From Blautia obeum ATCC 29174 (lineage in GTDB: Bacteria; Bacillota; Clostridia; Lachnospirales; Lachnospiraceae), in the NCBI RefSeq assembly GCF_025147765.1, contig NZ_CP102265.1:2517001-2581000 (forward strand): a stretch of 64,000 bases of DNA, written 5' to 3'. The notes under the pieces were generated by a model. That model saw only the letters and a program-made list of their open reading frames with translations, searched no databases and had not been told where the DNA came from. This document shows positions 51,018 through 60,475 of the stretch, piece after piece (within the stretch, counting starts at the first letter, position 1; each line of letters starts with the position of its first letter). Both the position numbers and the translations under genes were made by a program.

Positions 51018-51881
51018 TTACTGATAATTTTCTTTGGTTTGCATCTTATTTAAAAAATACATATTAACTTGATTGATTGGCGTTTCAGCGTCATGATAAT
51101 AACCATCATTTAGCACATACAATACATCATCAACAATCGTAATCCCTTCAATTGCATATGAATCTTTCAATACATATAATGGTTTAACTTTACTTGTTTT
51201 TAAGTCAACTGTATAAATATAGCTATCTCCATGATAGTCTGCACCTGCTGAAAAATATATCAAATCATTTTTTTCGTCTAAAAACAATTGATCTTGTCCT
51301 TTTATATGTATTTTAATTGATTTTTGTACTACGCCATCATATGAACAATTATATAAATAATTATTCGTCAAAGTCCAAAGCGTGTTACTCTTACTATCAT
51401 TTGCAATGCCAGATGGTTCTTTTATATCAAAATTTCCTAATTCATTTCCTTTTTCGTCTATATGGCGAACTTTGTTTTCTCCATAAGAACATAACCAGAT
51501 AGTTCCATCTGTTGACTTAGTAACTCCTTGTATATCTCTCATATTCTCAAATTTTAAATAACAAGGTATATCTCCTTTAATAGCCGAAAAATCCTTTTCA
51601 ACTATTTCGATAGAAGCCTGGAAAGTTTTATCATTAGGCTTATATTTACCTGCATTCCCTATAAAAAAACACTCTTCTTCTTTATCCCAATAAAGCCCTG
51701 TACACGTAAATCCTACATTAGCTTTTTCTTTGTCCGGCAACTTTAATATTTTATTTGCATATATTTTGTCACATTTCTCTTGTTCAATTTTTACTCTAAT
51801 GCGTGGTAAAATTATATATCCTACTGTAAAAAATATTATGAGAAAAAATAACATAAAAATTAATCGTTTTTTCTTCTTCAT
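51018..51881 (-). CDS. Membrane-anchored beta-propeller-like protein of polysaccharide locus
   Basis: A 287-residue protein of unknown function. A very basic N-terminus (MKKKKR) and one helix (7-25) anchor it, with the rest outside the membrane. The outer part has repeated blade-like motifs: GVTKSTDGTIWLCSYGENKVRHID, GIANDSKSNTLWTL, and GITIVDDVLYVLND, like YncE/SMP-30-type propellers. The ATG overlaps the flippase stop (ATGA), with AAGGAAAG 7 nt upstream. A role in polymer modification or attachment is only suggested by context. Base composition is AT-rich like its upstream neighbours. Confidence 0.75.
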   Translation of the reverse strand: MKKKKRLIFMLFFLIIFFTVGYIILPRIRVKIEQEKCDKIYANKILKLPDKEKANVGFTCTGLYWDKEEECFFIGNAGKYKPNDKTFQASIEIVEKDFSAIKGDIPCYLKFENMRDIQGVTKSTDGTIWLCSYGENKVRHIDEKGNELGNFDIKEPSGIANDSKSNTLWTLTNNYLYNCSYDGVVQKSIKIHIKGQDQLFLDEKNDLIYFSAGADYHGDSYIYTVDLKTSKVKPLYVLKDSYAIEGITIVDDVLYVLNDGYYHDAETPINQVNMYFLNKMQTKENYQ

Positions 51882-53338
51882 ACTTTCTTTCCTTTTCTCA
51901 GTTCTGGTATCCATTTTTTCCTTGTTGCAACCAACAATACAAACATCATTAAAGCCAACAAATATCTAGCAACTGCATTTTTATATACAGCAACCATAGA
52001 CAATGCCACAATACTCGTACCTATAAGTATTGTCATTTGCAATTTTGTATTAAAATAATTTTTCATTTGTATCTCATTATCAATACATTCTTTTCTTGCT
52101 AATACAAAATATAAAATCATGACTATTAAATAGCTTACTAATGACGTATATCCACCAGCAACATATCCAAAAATCGGAATAAAAATAGCATTTAAAATTA
52201 TATTACACACTGCTGCAAATACTGACGCAAACAAAATAAATTTCGTCTTTTTATAGTAGAACAAGATATTTACATATTGTTGATATATATACATAACAAT
52301 AACACTAATTGCTAATGGTGGCATAACCCATATTGCCTTTAAATATTTTTTCCCTCCTAAAATCAAAATTATTTCTGGAGCCATCACAATTTCCGCAATA
52401 GCGCAAAAAGCAACTATAATTGTCCCGACTGTTATCAATTTACTTTTATCTTTCGACGAATCCTTTAACTTTAATTCCTTAAACAGCCATGCCTGTAAAG
52501 ATAAATTCAACGCACCACTTATAACAAAGATGACCATAGCTGCACTATATGATACACTATATAAAGCAGCATCTTCATAACCATCAATTTTTTGTATCAT
52601 TAAACGATCCGAATGATTTAATAATATCATCGATAAGTAATATGGCATCAATGGCAAATTATATTTCAATGCATCTATTGCATAGTCTTTTTTCCATAGT
52701 GTGGATGTACCTTTATAATTTGATATAAAAAACGGAATTGCAACCCCTAACTGGATTACTGTCCTTGTAGCTATAACATAAAATATAGGATTATCTAAAT
52801 TAAGAAAAACAGTTAATGCACCAACGATAGGTCCGATAAGACCATATACAATTATTGCAAATAACATTTTCTTATATTGGTTATCAACTCTTTGTCTTGA
52901 TGACCACAATCCGAAACTGATAGTTCCTATAAAAGAACATATCATCAGTATACTTAACGGAGTACTTATTCCAGTAATATAATTAATACCCTTGTGAAAC
53001 ATTAAATACATTAATGTCCAAATCACAATCAATACAATACTCAATGATTGCATAGTTGCTGTATATATTGTCCTGTTTTCATCGTCCCTTACCAATCCTG
53101 CAACATAACCATTGCTGTATATTCTCAATGTTATAATAATCTCAAATATTTCTAGCCAGGACATAAATATACTATATATTCCATATTCCTCAGTAGCTAA
53201 GTAATGCGTCAGTATAATCATTACCAACCAAGGCGCAATTTTTTGTATTATATTTCCCACTGCATACCAAGACGCAGCTTTCATTTCTACTGACATATCT
53301 CTATATTTTTTTATGATTTTTTTAAGAAAAAGTTTCAT
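51878..53338 (-). CDS. Polysaccharide flippase, Wzx-type
   Basis: A 486-residue polytopic membrane protein with about 12-14 helices, of the MOP/PST exporter family. The N-terminus AASWYAVGNIIQKIAPWLVM and the motif SDRLMIQKIDGYEDAALYSV are typical of Wzx. It moves lipid-linked repeat units across the membrane. The ATG begins 2 nt after the polymerase stop; the ribosome site is weak (GTGAG), so coupling is likely. Strongly AT-rich. Confidence 0.88.
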   Translation of the reverse strand: MKLFLKKIIKKYRDMSVEMKAASWYAVGNIIQKIAPWLVMIILTHYLATEEYGIYSIFMSWLEIFEIIITLRIYSNGYVAGLVRDDENRTIYTATMQSLSIVLIVIWTLMYLMFHKGINYITGISTPLSILMICSFIGTISFGLWSSRQRVDNQYKKMLFAIIVYGLIGPIVGALTVFLNLDNPIFYVIATRTVIQLGVAIPFFISNYKGTSTLWKKDYAIDALKYNLPLMPYYLSMILLNHSDRLMIQKIDGYEDAALYSVSYSAAMVIFVISGALNLSLQAWLFKELKLKDSSKDKSKLITVGTIIVAFCAIAEIVMAPEIILILGGKKYLKAIWVMPPLAISVIVMYIYQQYVNILFYYKKTKFILFASVFAAVCNIILNAIFIPIFGYVAGGYTSLVSYLIVMILYFVLARKECIDNEIQMKNYFNTKLQMTILIGTSIVALSMVAVYKNAVARYLLALMMFVLLVATRKKWIPELRKGKKV

Positions 53339-53340
53339 AT

Positions 53341-54522
53341 CTAACTCACTTCTATTGACTGATAAATCTTACTATTTCCAAAAAAGAAAATAGCAATAAA
53401 AATAGTTGATAAATAATGAATCCATATACTCGATCCTGTCATTCCGATGCCTATATAACATAGCAACATAAAATACATAAATTTTTTACACTTTAAAGGT
53501 GCAATATACTTTATCGTTCTTGCACGAATCAATGTAATTCCAAGAATAATGATAGTTCCCCATATTCCGAAAAATGTCAAGAATTGCAAAACGACATTAT
53601 GTGCATAATAATATTCACCCGAAGTAATATATAGCGGAATTCCAAATCCTCCTGGCAAACCGACTCTACCTCTTATATACTCTACACATGCCGTATAAAT
53701 ATAATCTCTGTTGGTCAAGTATATCTCATTGCTTTTTATTTGATTTATCAACAAAGTAACACTTCGAGATTGCATTCCATATTGTGCTAGTTTTTGGCTT
53801 ACCCAATATAAAATATCTATTAAATTGTTTAGCAAAATATATGCCGATACTACCAGTCCTACAATAATTATTAGTTTCTTCCATAACTTTATTTTACCTG
53901 AATATACATATGCAAATAAAATCATGCACGCTGATATTACTGCAGACATACGTCCACCCAAAACAGCAGTCACAAGAATATTAATGGCAACATTAATATA
54001 TAACCATTTTCTTTTTTCAATTCCCTGAAGTACCATGTAAGAACCAATAAATACATTTGGTACACATATACTTGTAAATATTGAATAATGCACTAGCCCT
54101 TGTTTAAGTAAGACAACTGCAACTAATACCAACGGTAAATTTAATTTAGAAAATTTCCACCATTTTTCAACAAGTATTCTTAAATCAAATATATTATTTG
54201 AAACACACAAACATGGAACTGCTATGCCAACCAACGCTTGTATACCTTCTATAAATACATAATACCGATAAGGCACTACTATATAATTAATGATTATCGC
54301 AGAACAAAAAACAAACAAAAATGTAAGCACACGTTTATTCATGCTCATTGTCGTTCCTATTGCTATTATCGCAAGCATCATATAAATTATATATTCATAT
54401 AACGATGAAATTTTAAAAGTGTTTTCTAAAATATTCGCAAAGTATGGAACATAAATATATATCACCAATATAATTGCAAGTATTGTACTTTTCTGTTTTA
54501 TATTTCTTTGTCCATTACTCAT
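53341..54522 (-). CDS. O-antigen/capsule polymerase-like protein, Wzy-type
   Basis: A 393-residue membrane protein with roughly 11 helices. A large loop (about 240-300, INQIKSNEIYLTNRDYIYTACVEYIRG) is followed by HNVVLQFLTFFGIWG, the pattern of Wzy/O-antigen ligase proteins. It would polymerise repeat units after the flippase acts. Sequence conservation in this class is low, so the call rests on topology and on its position beside the flippase. AT-rich. Confidence 0.78.
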   Translation of the reverse strand: MSNGQRNIKQKSTILAIILVIYIYVPYFANILENTFKISSLYEYIIYMMLAIIAIGTTMSMNKRVLTFLFVFCSAIIINYIVVPYRYYVFIEGIQALVGIAVPCLCVSNNIFDLRILVEKWWKFSKLNLPLVLVAVVLLKQGLVHYSIFTSICVPNVFIGSYMVLQGIEKRKWLYINVAINILVTAVLGGRMSAVISACMILFAYVYSGKIKLWKKLIIIVGLVVSAYILLNNLIDILYWVSQKLAQYGMQSRSVTLLINQIKSNEIYLTNRDYIYTACVEYIRGRVGLPGGFGIPLYITSGEYYYAHNVVLQFLTFFGIWGTIIILGITLIRARTIKYIAPLKCKKFMYFMLLCYIGIGMTGSSIWIHYLSTIFIAIFFFGNSKIYQSIEVS

Positions 54523-54530
54523 ATCGCACC

Positions 54531-55640
54531 TTATTTCTTGCGTTTTCTTATAACTTTATTATATATTTCTTTCCAGTCATATAATGCCGTTTTGAAAAAT
54601 ATAAACGGATACTTTCTTTCATAACTATTCTTTTTCTTTTCATCCCATACTTCATTGTTATCAGCTAATTTTTGTGAAAATGCATCTTTAACTTCTTTCG
54701 ATAACCATTCTCTACCATCTTCACATACTCTGTTACGAATATCAGCGTATGTTGGTGTTTCTAATTCTGGAACTACTCCCAAGGTTAAAAATGCATGACC
54801 ATTATAACAATATGGCTGTCTGCAATGTTTTCCCACTGGATTAAAGATTATTGGTTGTTCAGGATTTTTAAATATATTTTGATTACTAAGCTGTCCATAA
54901 CATGGCTTAGCAGCCCCAGTTCCCAAATCAACGTACAAAGTCCAAGCTCCCGCATAACAAAAATCATCTATTTTTTTCTGAAAAATATCCAATTTGAAAT
55001 CAAACATTGTAGAATCAAATTTTCTCCAAACAGACTCATACTCTTTTCTTGACATAGATGTCAAAAGATCTTTTTTCTCAGTCAAATCATTTCGTCCTAC
55101 TGTAATTTGACATGCTGCTCCTAGTTCTGATTTACAAAGATTTATAATTTCATCAATATCATCAATCAATCCATCATAAGGCATTAACTCAACAGTAAAC
55201 GAACATCCCTTTTCCCACATCTTTTTCACATTTGAAAAGTATCTATCTATCCATCCTTTTTTCTTTAACTCTGCATAGTGGAAAGAGAATTTGAACTCCA
55301 AATGCTCTAACAAATTTCTTGGGAACTCAGCAATTTCATCAAATCGACTTGTCAATGTTCCATTTGTTACAACCTCTAAAAAATGTCCTTGTAATAATAA
55401 TTGGTAAATATATTGCGGCATTTCTTTCGGAATAAGAGTTTCTCCTCCTCCCGTTAGATTTATAATACAAGGGCCTCCTAACCTCTCTTTTGAAAGACAT
55501 TTGCCAACATGCTCTGGAGTATATAAAAATTTAGCTGCTCCTTTTTCATTTTCTTTCAATGCTGAAATATAACAATATTCACATTTAAGATTACAATTCT
55601 TAATTGGTACATTGATAACTAACAATCTTTTAATTTCCAT
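54531..55640 (-). CDS. Radical SAM protein in the polysaccharide locus
   Basis: A 369-residue radical SAM enzyme. The cluster-binding motif CNLKCEYC (C16, C20, C23) is followed by NLTGGGETL. Extra cysteines (FCYAG, PCYGQ, then HCRQPYC between about 230 and 280) could hold a SPASM-like auxiliary cluster. The substrate is unknown. No small precursor peptide is seen next to it, and its position between the polymerase and the pyruvyltransferase genes suggests a sugar or polymer modification. AAAGGA precedes the ATG; the next gene begins 8 nt after. AT-rich. Confidence 0.85.
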   Translation of the reverse strand: MEIKRLLVINVPIKNCNLKCEYCYISALKENEKGAAKFLYTPEHVGKCLSKERLGGPCIINLTGGGETLIPKEMPQYIYQLLLQGHFLEVVTNGTLTSRFDEIAEFPRNLLEHLEFKFSFHYAELKKKGWIDRYFSNVKKMWEKGCSFTVELMPYDGLIDDIDEIINLCKSELGAACQITVGRNDLTEKKDLLTSMSRKEYESVWRKFDSTMFDFKLDIFQKKIDDFCYAGAWTLYVDLGTGAAKPCYGQLSNQNIFKNPEQPIIFNPVGKHCRQPYCYNGHAFLTLGVVPELETPTYADIRNRVCEDGREWLSKEVKDAFSQKLADNNEVWDEKKKNSYERKYPFIFFKTALYDWKEIYNKVIRKRKK

Positions 55641-55642
55641 AT

Positions 55643-56692
55643 TTAATCCTTTCGTATTACCTCTGCCATTTTTTCAAAATAGTTTAGCAATTTTTCTCTA
55701 TCATATTTTTTATGTTCCCATATAGTTGTTCTCTTTAATTTTTCAAGCACTTCACTTAGCGAATTAGCTCTTACAATCATATTTGTATCATCAAGCCAAT
55801 CTGCCACTCCAAAAACTTTACCAGTTTTATTATTTAAAACAATGCATGGAGTCCCATTTAATACAGAAAACAGCATTGCATGTAAACGGTCTGTTATAGT
55901 AATTTCCGCATTTGCAAAAGTTTCCCACGACTTTTGCAACTCGCCTATTCGCTTTCTTAAAACAACTGGCGATTTTATAACAGTACTAACCTTTCTAATA
56001 TTATAGTTTTGTTTTATTTTTTCATAAAAATCATCAATATTTTCTTGCTCAGATTCGCAATCCTCTCGAATGCATACATTTATCACTTTCTCATGTCCAG
56101 TACATTTTCCCTTTGTTATTATATTTTTCCCATACAAAACCATATCTGGCACTAAATATACATCTGAGTTTCCTGTAAATTCAAATTTTTGTTTTATAAA
56201 ATTGTAAGACTTCCTTTCTCTTACAAATATATGTAAATTACTATGTTTTTTTAATATTTCATTTGTTATTCTGTATTCCTTCTCTCCCAGTTCGTCTGAA
56301 GTATAATATATTGTTTGTGGAAGAATAATAATCTTATTATTTGGGTAGTTCTGCACAATCTCACGTATAACACATTCATTATGTATCCATAAATTTCCCA
56401 TCCATCCACCACCCGAAATTACAACTAAATCTTCAGGTGTTACTGTATTTTTTATTATTTTTTTTTGTGTATGATACATAGGCATCAATATTTCAAAATA
56501 TTCATAATCCGGGAAAAAATCTTCAAAAAAATATTGTTCTTGGATTGCGATTGCATGATCCCCCAAATTACCATGCATAGGTGTTCCAAACAAAAAAATC
56601 TTTTTATTTTTATTTGATTTTAATTTTTTTATTGCCGAACGCCATCCAGGATAAGCTACTGACAGTTTAATTTGTTCTTTTAAAATATTCAT
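55643..56692 (-). CDS. Polysaccharide pyruvyl transferase family protein
   Basis: A 349-residue CsaB/WcaK-like enzyme that transfers pyruvate (ketal) or a related group to sugars. The start region IFLFGTPMHGNLGDHAIAIQ and the donor motif AEITITDRLHAML are typical, with GNSDVYLVPD between. The ATG at 56692 with GAGGG is preferred to an upstream TTG. It overlaps the preceding GT2 gene by 26 nt. Confidence 0.87.
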   Translation of the reverse strand: MNILKEQIKLSVAYPGWRSAIKKLKSNKNKKIFLFGTPMHGNLGDHAIAIQEQYFFEDFFPDYEYFEILMPMYHTQKKIIKNTVTPEDLVVISGGGWMGNLWIHNECVIREIVQNYPNNKIIILPQTIYYTSDELGEKEYRITNEILKKHSNLHIFVRERKSYNFIKQKFEFTGNSDVYLVPDMVLYGKNIITKGKCTGHEKVINVCIREDCESEQENIDDFYEKIKQNYNIRKVSTVIKSPVVLRKRIGELQKSWETFANAEITITDRLHAMLFSVLNGTPCIVLNNKTGKVFGVADWLDDTNMIVRANSLSEVLEKLKRTTIWEHKKYDREKLLNYFEKMAEVIRKD

Positions 56693-57446
56693 TATATCCC
56701 TCAAAAAAGTATTTAAAATTATTTTCTTTTTTTAACATCAAATCTCTAAGTAAAACTAATACACAAATAAATATATTAAAATTCTTTCCATAAATTGCCC
56801 CTTTAGCAATAATTTGTTTGTTGCTACTACCATTTTCTTTCTTTTTATGATAAACCGTTACCTCTGGTATATAAAAGATTGCATTTTTTTCATAATTACT
56901 TAAAAGGAAATCCACTTCTTCTCCACATACAAATTCGCTTCCCAAACCTAAACGTTCATCAAATTTTTTATTCATCACTAAATCTTTCTTAAATGCAACT
57001 TCAATAGACGATTTTGACATGAGCTGTAATTTGTTTCTTACATACTCTTCGTCGGAAGTATAATTTTTATATGGAATATTTTTTTCCGGATCAAAAATCT
57101 GTGATAATACAATTTTAGCACATTGTCTTTTTTTAAATGCATTTACAACAATTTCAAATGCATTTGCAGGATACCAACAATCATCATCAGATAATACTAC
57201 TATCTCGCCTGATGCCTGCTCTAATCCTCTATTTCTAGCTCGTGATAATCCTTTTACACTCATTTCAATTTGCTTTATATCCAAATTACTATATTTATAA
57301 ATTATATCTTTTACAATTTCATGATTATCCTGCGTTACAAATATAATTTCAAAGTCTTTATATGACTGTTTTTCCAGTGTTTCTAATAATCGTCTAATTT
57401 CCTTTTCTCTTGTTCCTAACGTAGGAACTAATACTGATATTTTCAT
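56667..57446 (-). CDS. Family 2 glycosyltransferase (a)
   Basis: A 259-residue GT-A fold enzyme. It begins ISVLVPTLGTREKEIRRLLETL and carries GLSRARNRGLEQASGE and the metal motif SDDDCWYP. Acceptor and donor are unknown. AAGGAA precedes the ATG. Part of a tightly packed series of polysaccharide genes. Confidence 0.87.
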   Translation of the reverse strand: MKISVLVPTLGTREKEIRRLLETLEKQSYKDFEIIFVTQDNHEIVKDIIYKYSNLDIKQIEMSVKGLSRARNRGLEQASGEIVVLSDDDCWYPANAFEIVVNAFKKRQCAKIVLSQIFDPEKNIPYKNYTSDEEYVRNKLQLMSKSSIEVAFKKDLVMNKKFDERLGLGSEFVCGEEVDFLLSNYEKNAIFYIPEVTVYHKKKENGSSNKQIIAKGAIYGKNFNIFICVLVLLRDLMLKKENNFKYFFEGYNEYFKRTN

Positions 57447-57456
57447 ATTTATTTCC

Positions 57457-58209
57457 TTACTTAATTTTTAGCAATTTAATCACACACCAATATGCTATAT
57501 GAAAAACACTTCTGGCTATGCTTAGATGTTCTATATCTCTATATAAAATCCAATGATATTTAATTACCTTAAATTTATTACTTGAAATAGAATTTTGTCT
57601 TATGCGGTATTTCATAAGTACCGATCTCATACCATAAATATATTTTTCTTTTTTTAACATTTGAAGCCACAAAGCATCATCGTTTCGTTTTCTAATATTA
57701 GGGACTTCAAATTTCCCCATCTTTTCTACGTTGTACATAACCGTAGAATTTCCTACCGGGCAATCTAAAAGCACTCGATTATAATCAGCCTTTGGTACTG
57801 TCTTTATAATTTTATTTAACACTTTCCCATTTTCATCAATTTGTTCATACGCTGTACAAGAAAATGCGACATCATGCTTTTTCATAAATGCTAATTGCTT
57901 TTTCAATTTTTCTTCTGGCCAAATATCATCCGAATCCAAAAAAGCCATATATTCCCCATTTGCCAACTCCATTGCTTTTGTTCTTGCAACGGCAGCTCCA
58001 GAGTTATTTTCTAAGCAAAAATATTTTATTCTACTATCTTCTTTTATATATTTATCGACAATTTCTTTTGTATTGTCTGTCGAGCAATCATCAACAATGA
58101 TCATTTCCCATTGCTGATAAGTTTGTGCCTGAACAGATTCAATTGTTTCCCCTATAAACTTCGCACAATTGTATGTTGGCGTAATAACTGATACTAATCC
58201 TTTTTCCAT
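57457..58209 (-). CDS. Family 2 glycosyltransferase (b)
   Basis: A 250-residue GT2 enzyme with the classic SVITPTYNCAKFIGETIESV start, IIVDDCSTDNT, and the DXD region FLDSDDIWPEEKL. A C-terminal amphipathic/hydrophobic stretch (SVFHIAYWCVIKLLK) may hold it at the membrane. The ATG at 58209 is favoured over a GTG 6 nt earlier. It lies 9 nt after the sugar-phosphate transferase gene. Confidence 0.9.
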   Translation of the reverse strand: MEKGLVSVITPTYNCAKFIGETIESVQAQTYQQWEMIIVDDCSTDNTKEIVDKYIKEDSRIKYFCLENNSGAAVARTKAMELANGEYMAFLDSDDIWPEEKLKKQLAFMKKHDVAFSCTAYEQIDENGKVLNKIIKTVPKADYNRVLLDCPVGNSTVMYNVEKMGKFEVPNIRKRNDDALWLQMLKKEKYIYGMRSVLMKYRIRQNSISSNKFKVIKYHWILYRDIEHLSIARSVFHIAYWCVIKLLKIK

Positions 58210-58218
58210 ATACACTCC

Positions 58219-58902
58219 CTACCTAATCACTGCAAAAACTGTTTTTATCATTGTTCCTATATCATGTATAAAACTAAATTTCCTAATACTTTCAAGATTG
58301 TATTTCATCTTCTCCGGAAGAACCTTTTCTACATATACTTTGTCCACATCATCAGCTTTATCCAATAACTCTGCTTCATCTTTATATTTTATACTTGCCT
58401 CAGATGTAACTCCCGCCGGTAATAACAACGTAGCATACATTTCCGGTGTATACTTCTTTACATAATGCGTACTTTCCGGTCTGGTTCCTACAAGCGTCAT
58501 ATCGCCTAAAATAATATTTATTAACTGCGGCAATTCATCCAAACGATATTTACGAAGTTTTTCGCCTACCCTCGTAACTCTACTGTCATTGGATACGGTA
58601 ACTTGGGTGCCGATTTTATCTGCATTAGCAACCATTGTTCGGAATTTAAATATCTTGAATTTTCTTCCGTATTGTGTAACACGCTCCTGACGATAAAACA
58701 CTCCTCCATTAGAATCTCTTACAATCATAATTGAGATAGCAATTAATACAGGAGAAAATGTTACGAGCATAACAGATGCAGCAAATACATCAAATCCTCT
58801 TTTTAAAGCCAAACTAATTTTTTTCTTTTTTAAACTGTCATAATATGGACGAACTTCCTCCGTCTGCATAAATTTTGGTAATTTCTCCCATTCTCGTAAC
58901 AT
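58219..58902 (-). CDS. Initiating sugar-phosphate transferase, PglC/WcaJ type
   Basis: A 227-residue monotopic phosphoglycosyl transferase. One membrane re-entrant helix (about 35-58, FDVFAASVMLVTFSPVLIAI) precedes the catalytic core: VFYRQERVTQYG, FKIFKFRTM, then KYRLDELPQL and GDMTLVGTRPE. It would start repeat-unit assembly by moving a sugar-1-phosphate to undecaprenyl phosphate. This copy is full length, unlike the truncated one at 62.8-63.4 kb. AGGAG precedes the ATG. Confidence 0.9.
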   Translation of the reverse strand: MLREWEKLPKFMQTEEVRPYYDSLKKKKISLALKRGFDVFAASVMLVTFSPVLIAISIMIVRDSNGGVFYRQERVTQYGRKFKIFKFRTMVANADKIGTQVTVSNDSRVTRVGEKLRKYRLDELPQLINIILGDMTLVGTRPESTHYVKKYTPEMYATLLLPAGVTSEASIKYKDEAELLDKADDVDKVYVEKVLPEKMKYNLESIRKFSFIHDIGTMIKTVFAVIR

Positions 58903-58929
58903 CTGTATCTCCTATTTCTTCTATCACAT

Positions 58930-60132
58930 TTAAATATATTCTTTCACGATTCTACTAAACTGCTTGATCACATAATCCACTTCTTCATCTGTAAGTTTTG
59001 TATGAAGCGGTAAAGTAATCTCATTTTCAAATCTTTTATATGCATTAGGATAATCTTTAATATCAAATCCCATATTTTTGTATGCAGTCATCATTGGCAA
59101 CGGCTTATAATGCACATTGCAGGCAACACCTGCTTCTGCCATCTTCACGATAATCTCATGCCTCTGCTCCAACGTAATTCCCGGAACTCTTGTTATATAC
59201 AAATGCCCAGATGACTGGTGGTTTTCCGTATAGTGATTTAATACCTCTATTCCGATTGGCTTAAATGCTGCATCATATTTTCCTATGATTTCTTTTCGAC
59301 GTTCAAGCAAGCCTTTATATCTCTTCATCTGTGCCAGTCCGATTCCAGCTACAACATCCGTCATATTACATTTAAACCAAGGTCCAATGATGTCATACTC
59401 CCATGCCCCAAGCTGCGTTTTCGCAAGTGCATCTTTTGACTGACCATGAAGTGATAACAACTGGTACTGATGATAAATTTCTTCGTTATCAATTCCATCA
59501 ATATCTTTCCAAACAGCAGCACCCCCTTCTGCAGTTGTAAAATTCTTAACTGCATGGAAGCTGAAATTAGAAAAATCTGCAATGCTACCAACTGGTTTCT
59601 CTTTCCAGGTTGCACCAAAAGCATGTGCTGCATCTGCCATAACAATCACTCTGCCGATGCTTTTCTGTATTTTATTTGCCGGATGGAATAAGTCTTTCTT
59701 ACGTTCTACAATAGATAAAATCCTATCATAATCACATGGCACTCCACCGAGATCTACTGGAATAATTACTTTTGTTTTTTCAGTAATCGCATTTTCCAAC
59801 TGCTCATAATCCATTTCAAGACAATCTCTCTGAGTATCAATTAAAATAAGTTTTGCCCCTACATGGCATACTACAGACGCACTTGCAGTATATGTATACG
59901 CACATGTAATGACTTCATCGCCCTCTTTGATTCCTAATAAACGCAAGGTCATTTCTGCACATGCTGTCTGTGAATTAAGACAAACAGCACGATTTACTCC
60001 ACATAAATCTGCAACCTCTCGCTCTAATTCTTTTGTCTTAGGCCCAGTTGTAATCCATCCGGATCTTAATGCTTCTGAAACCTGTTCAATTTCTTTTTCT
60101 GTTATATCTGGCGGTGAAAATGGAATCCTCAT
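58930..60132 (-). CDS. DegT/DnrJ/EryC1/StrS aminotransferase
   Basis: A 400-residue PLP enzyme that aminates nucleotide keto-sugars. The N-terminus IPFSPPDITEKEIEQV and GWITTGPKTKELE are typical. The PLP Lys lies in SFHAVKNFTTAEGG (near 195). The ATG at 60132 has AAGGAGG 10 nt upstream; a longer in-frame start lacks one. With the CapD/PglF-type dehydratase it could make a 4-amino-4,6-dideoxy sugar (bacillosamine-type), but no acetyltransferase is seen in the window. Confidence 0.9.
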   Translation of the reverse strand: MRIPFSPPDITEKEIEQVSEALRSGWITTGPKTKELEREVADLCGVNRAVCLNSQTACAEMTLRLLGIKEGDEVITCAYTYTASASVVCHVGAKLILIDTQRDCLEMDYEQLENAITEKTKVIIPVDLGGVPCDYDRILSIVERKKDLFHPANKIQKSIGRVIVMADAAHAFGATWKEKPVGSIADFSNFSFHAVKNFTTAEGGAAVWKDIDGIDNEEIYHQYQLLSLHGQSKDALAKTQLGAWEYDIIGPWFKCNMTDVVAGIGLAQMKRYKGLLERRKEIIGKYDAAFKPIGIEVLNHYTENHQSSGHLYITRVPGITLEQRHEIIVKMAEAGVACNVHYKPLPMMTAYKNMGFDIKDYPNAYKRFENEITLPLHTKLTDEEVDYVIKQFSRIVKEYI

Positions 60133-60166
60133 AATATCGTTTCCTCCTTTTATCTGACTGATTATT

Positions 60167-60430
60167 TTAGAAAAAGCCTGGCTCAACACCCGTTCTTCCT
60201 ACCTCTTCTTTTACCCAATCTGAATTCAGATCATTTTTGACTATTTCATTCTTTTTTAAATAAAGAACAATTTTGCTATCCCTTGCCTCAATAGCACTAA
60301 CAATCATTTCAGCATCCAATAGATTCTCTGGAATTGCATCAATATTTACATATTCCTGTTCGCCCTCTTCTGTTGCCAAAATAATAGAACCTTTGATTTT
60401 GTCTAATATTGATTTTGTTTCGTAATGCAT
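60167..60430 (-). CDS. Small hypothetical protein of the polysaccharide locus
   Basis: An 87-residue acidic, soluble protein (MHYETKSILDKIKGSIILA start). It is not recognised; it has an alpha/beta pattern with YVNIDAIPENLLDAEMIVSAI and a Lys-rich middle. GGGAAGG lies 6 nt before the ATG at 60430. It sits between the dehydratase and aminotransferase genes with 35-45-nt gaps, so it is very likely translated as part of the operon. No function is proposed. Confidence 0.7.
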   Translation of the reverse strand: MHYETKSILDKIKGSIILATEEGEQEYVNIDAIPENLLDAEMIVSAIEARDSKIVLYLKKNEIVKNDLNSDWVKEEVGRTGVEPGFF

Positions 60431-60475
60431 ATGCGTCCTTCCCGTATTTTTATAAAAATACAATCTTGTTATATT

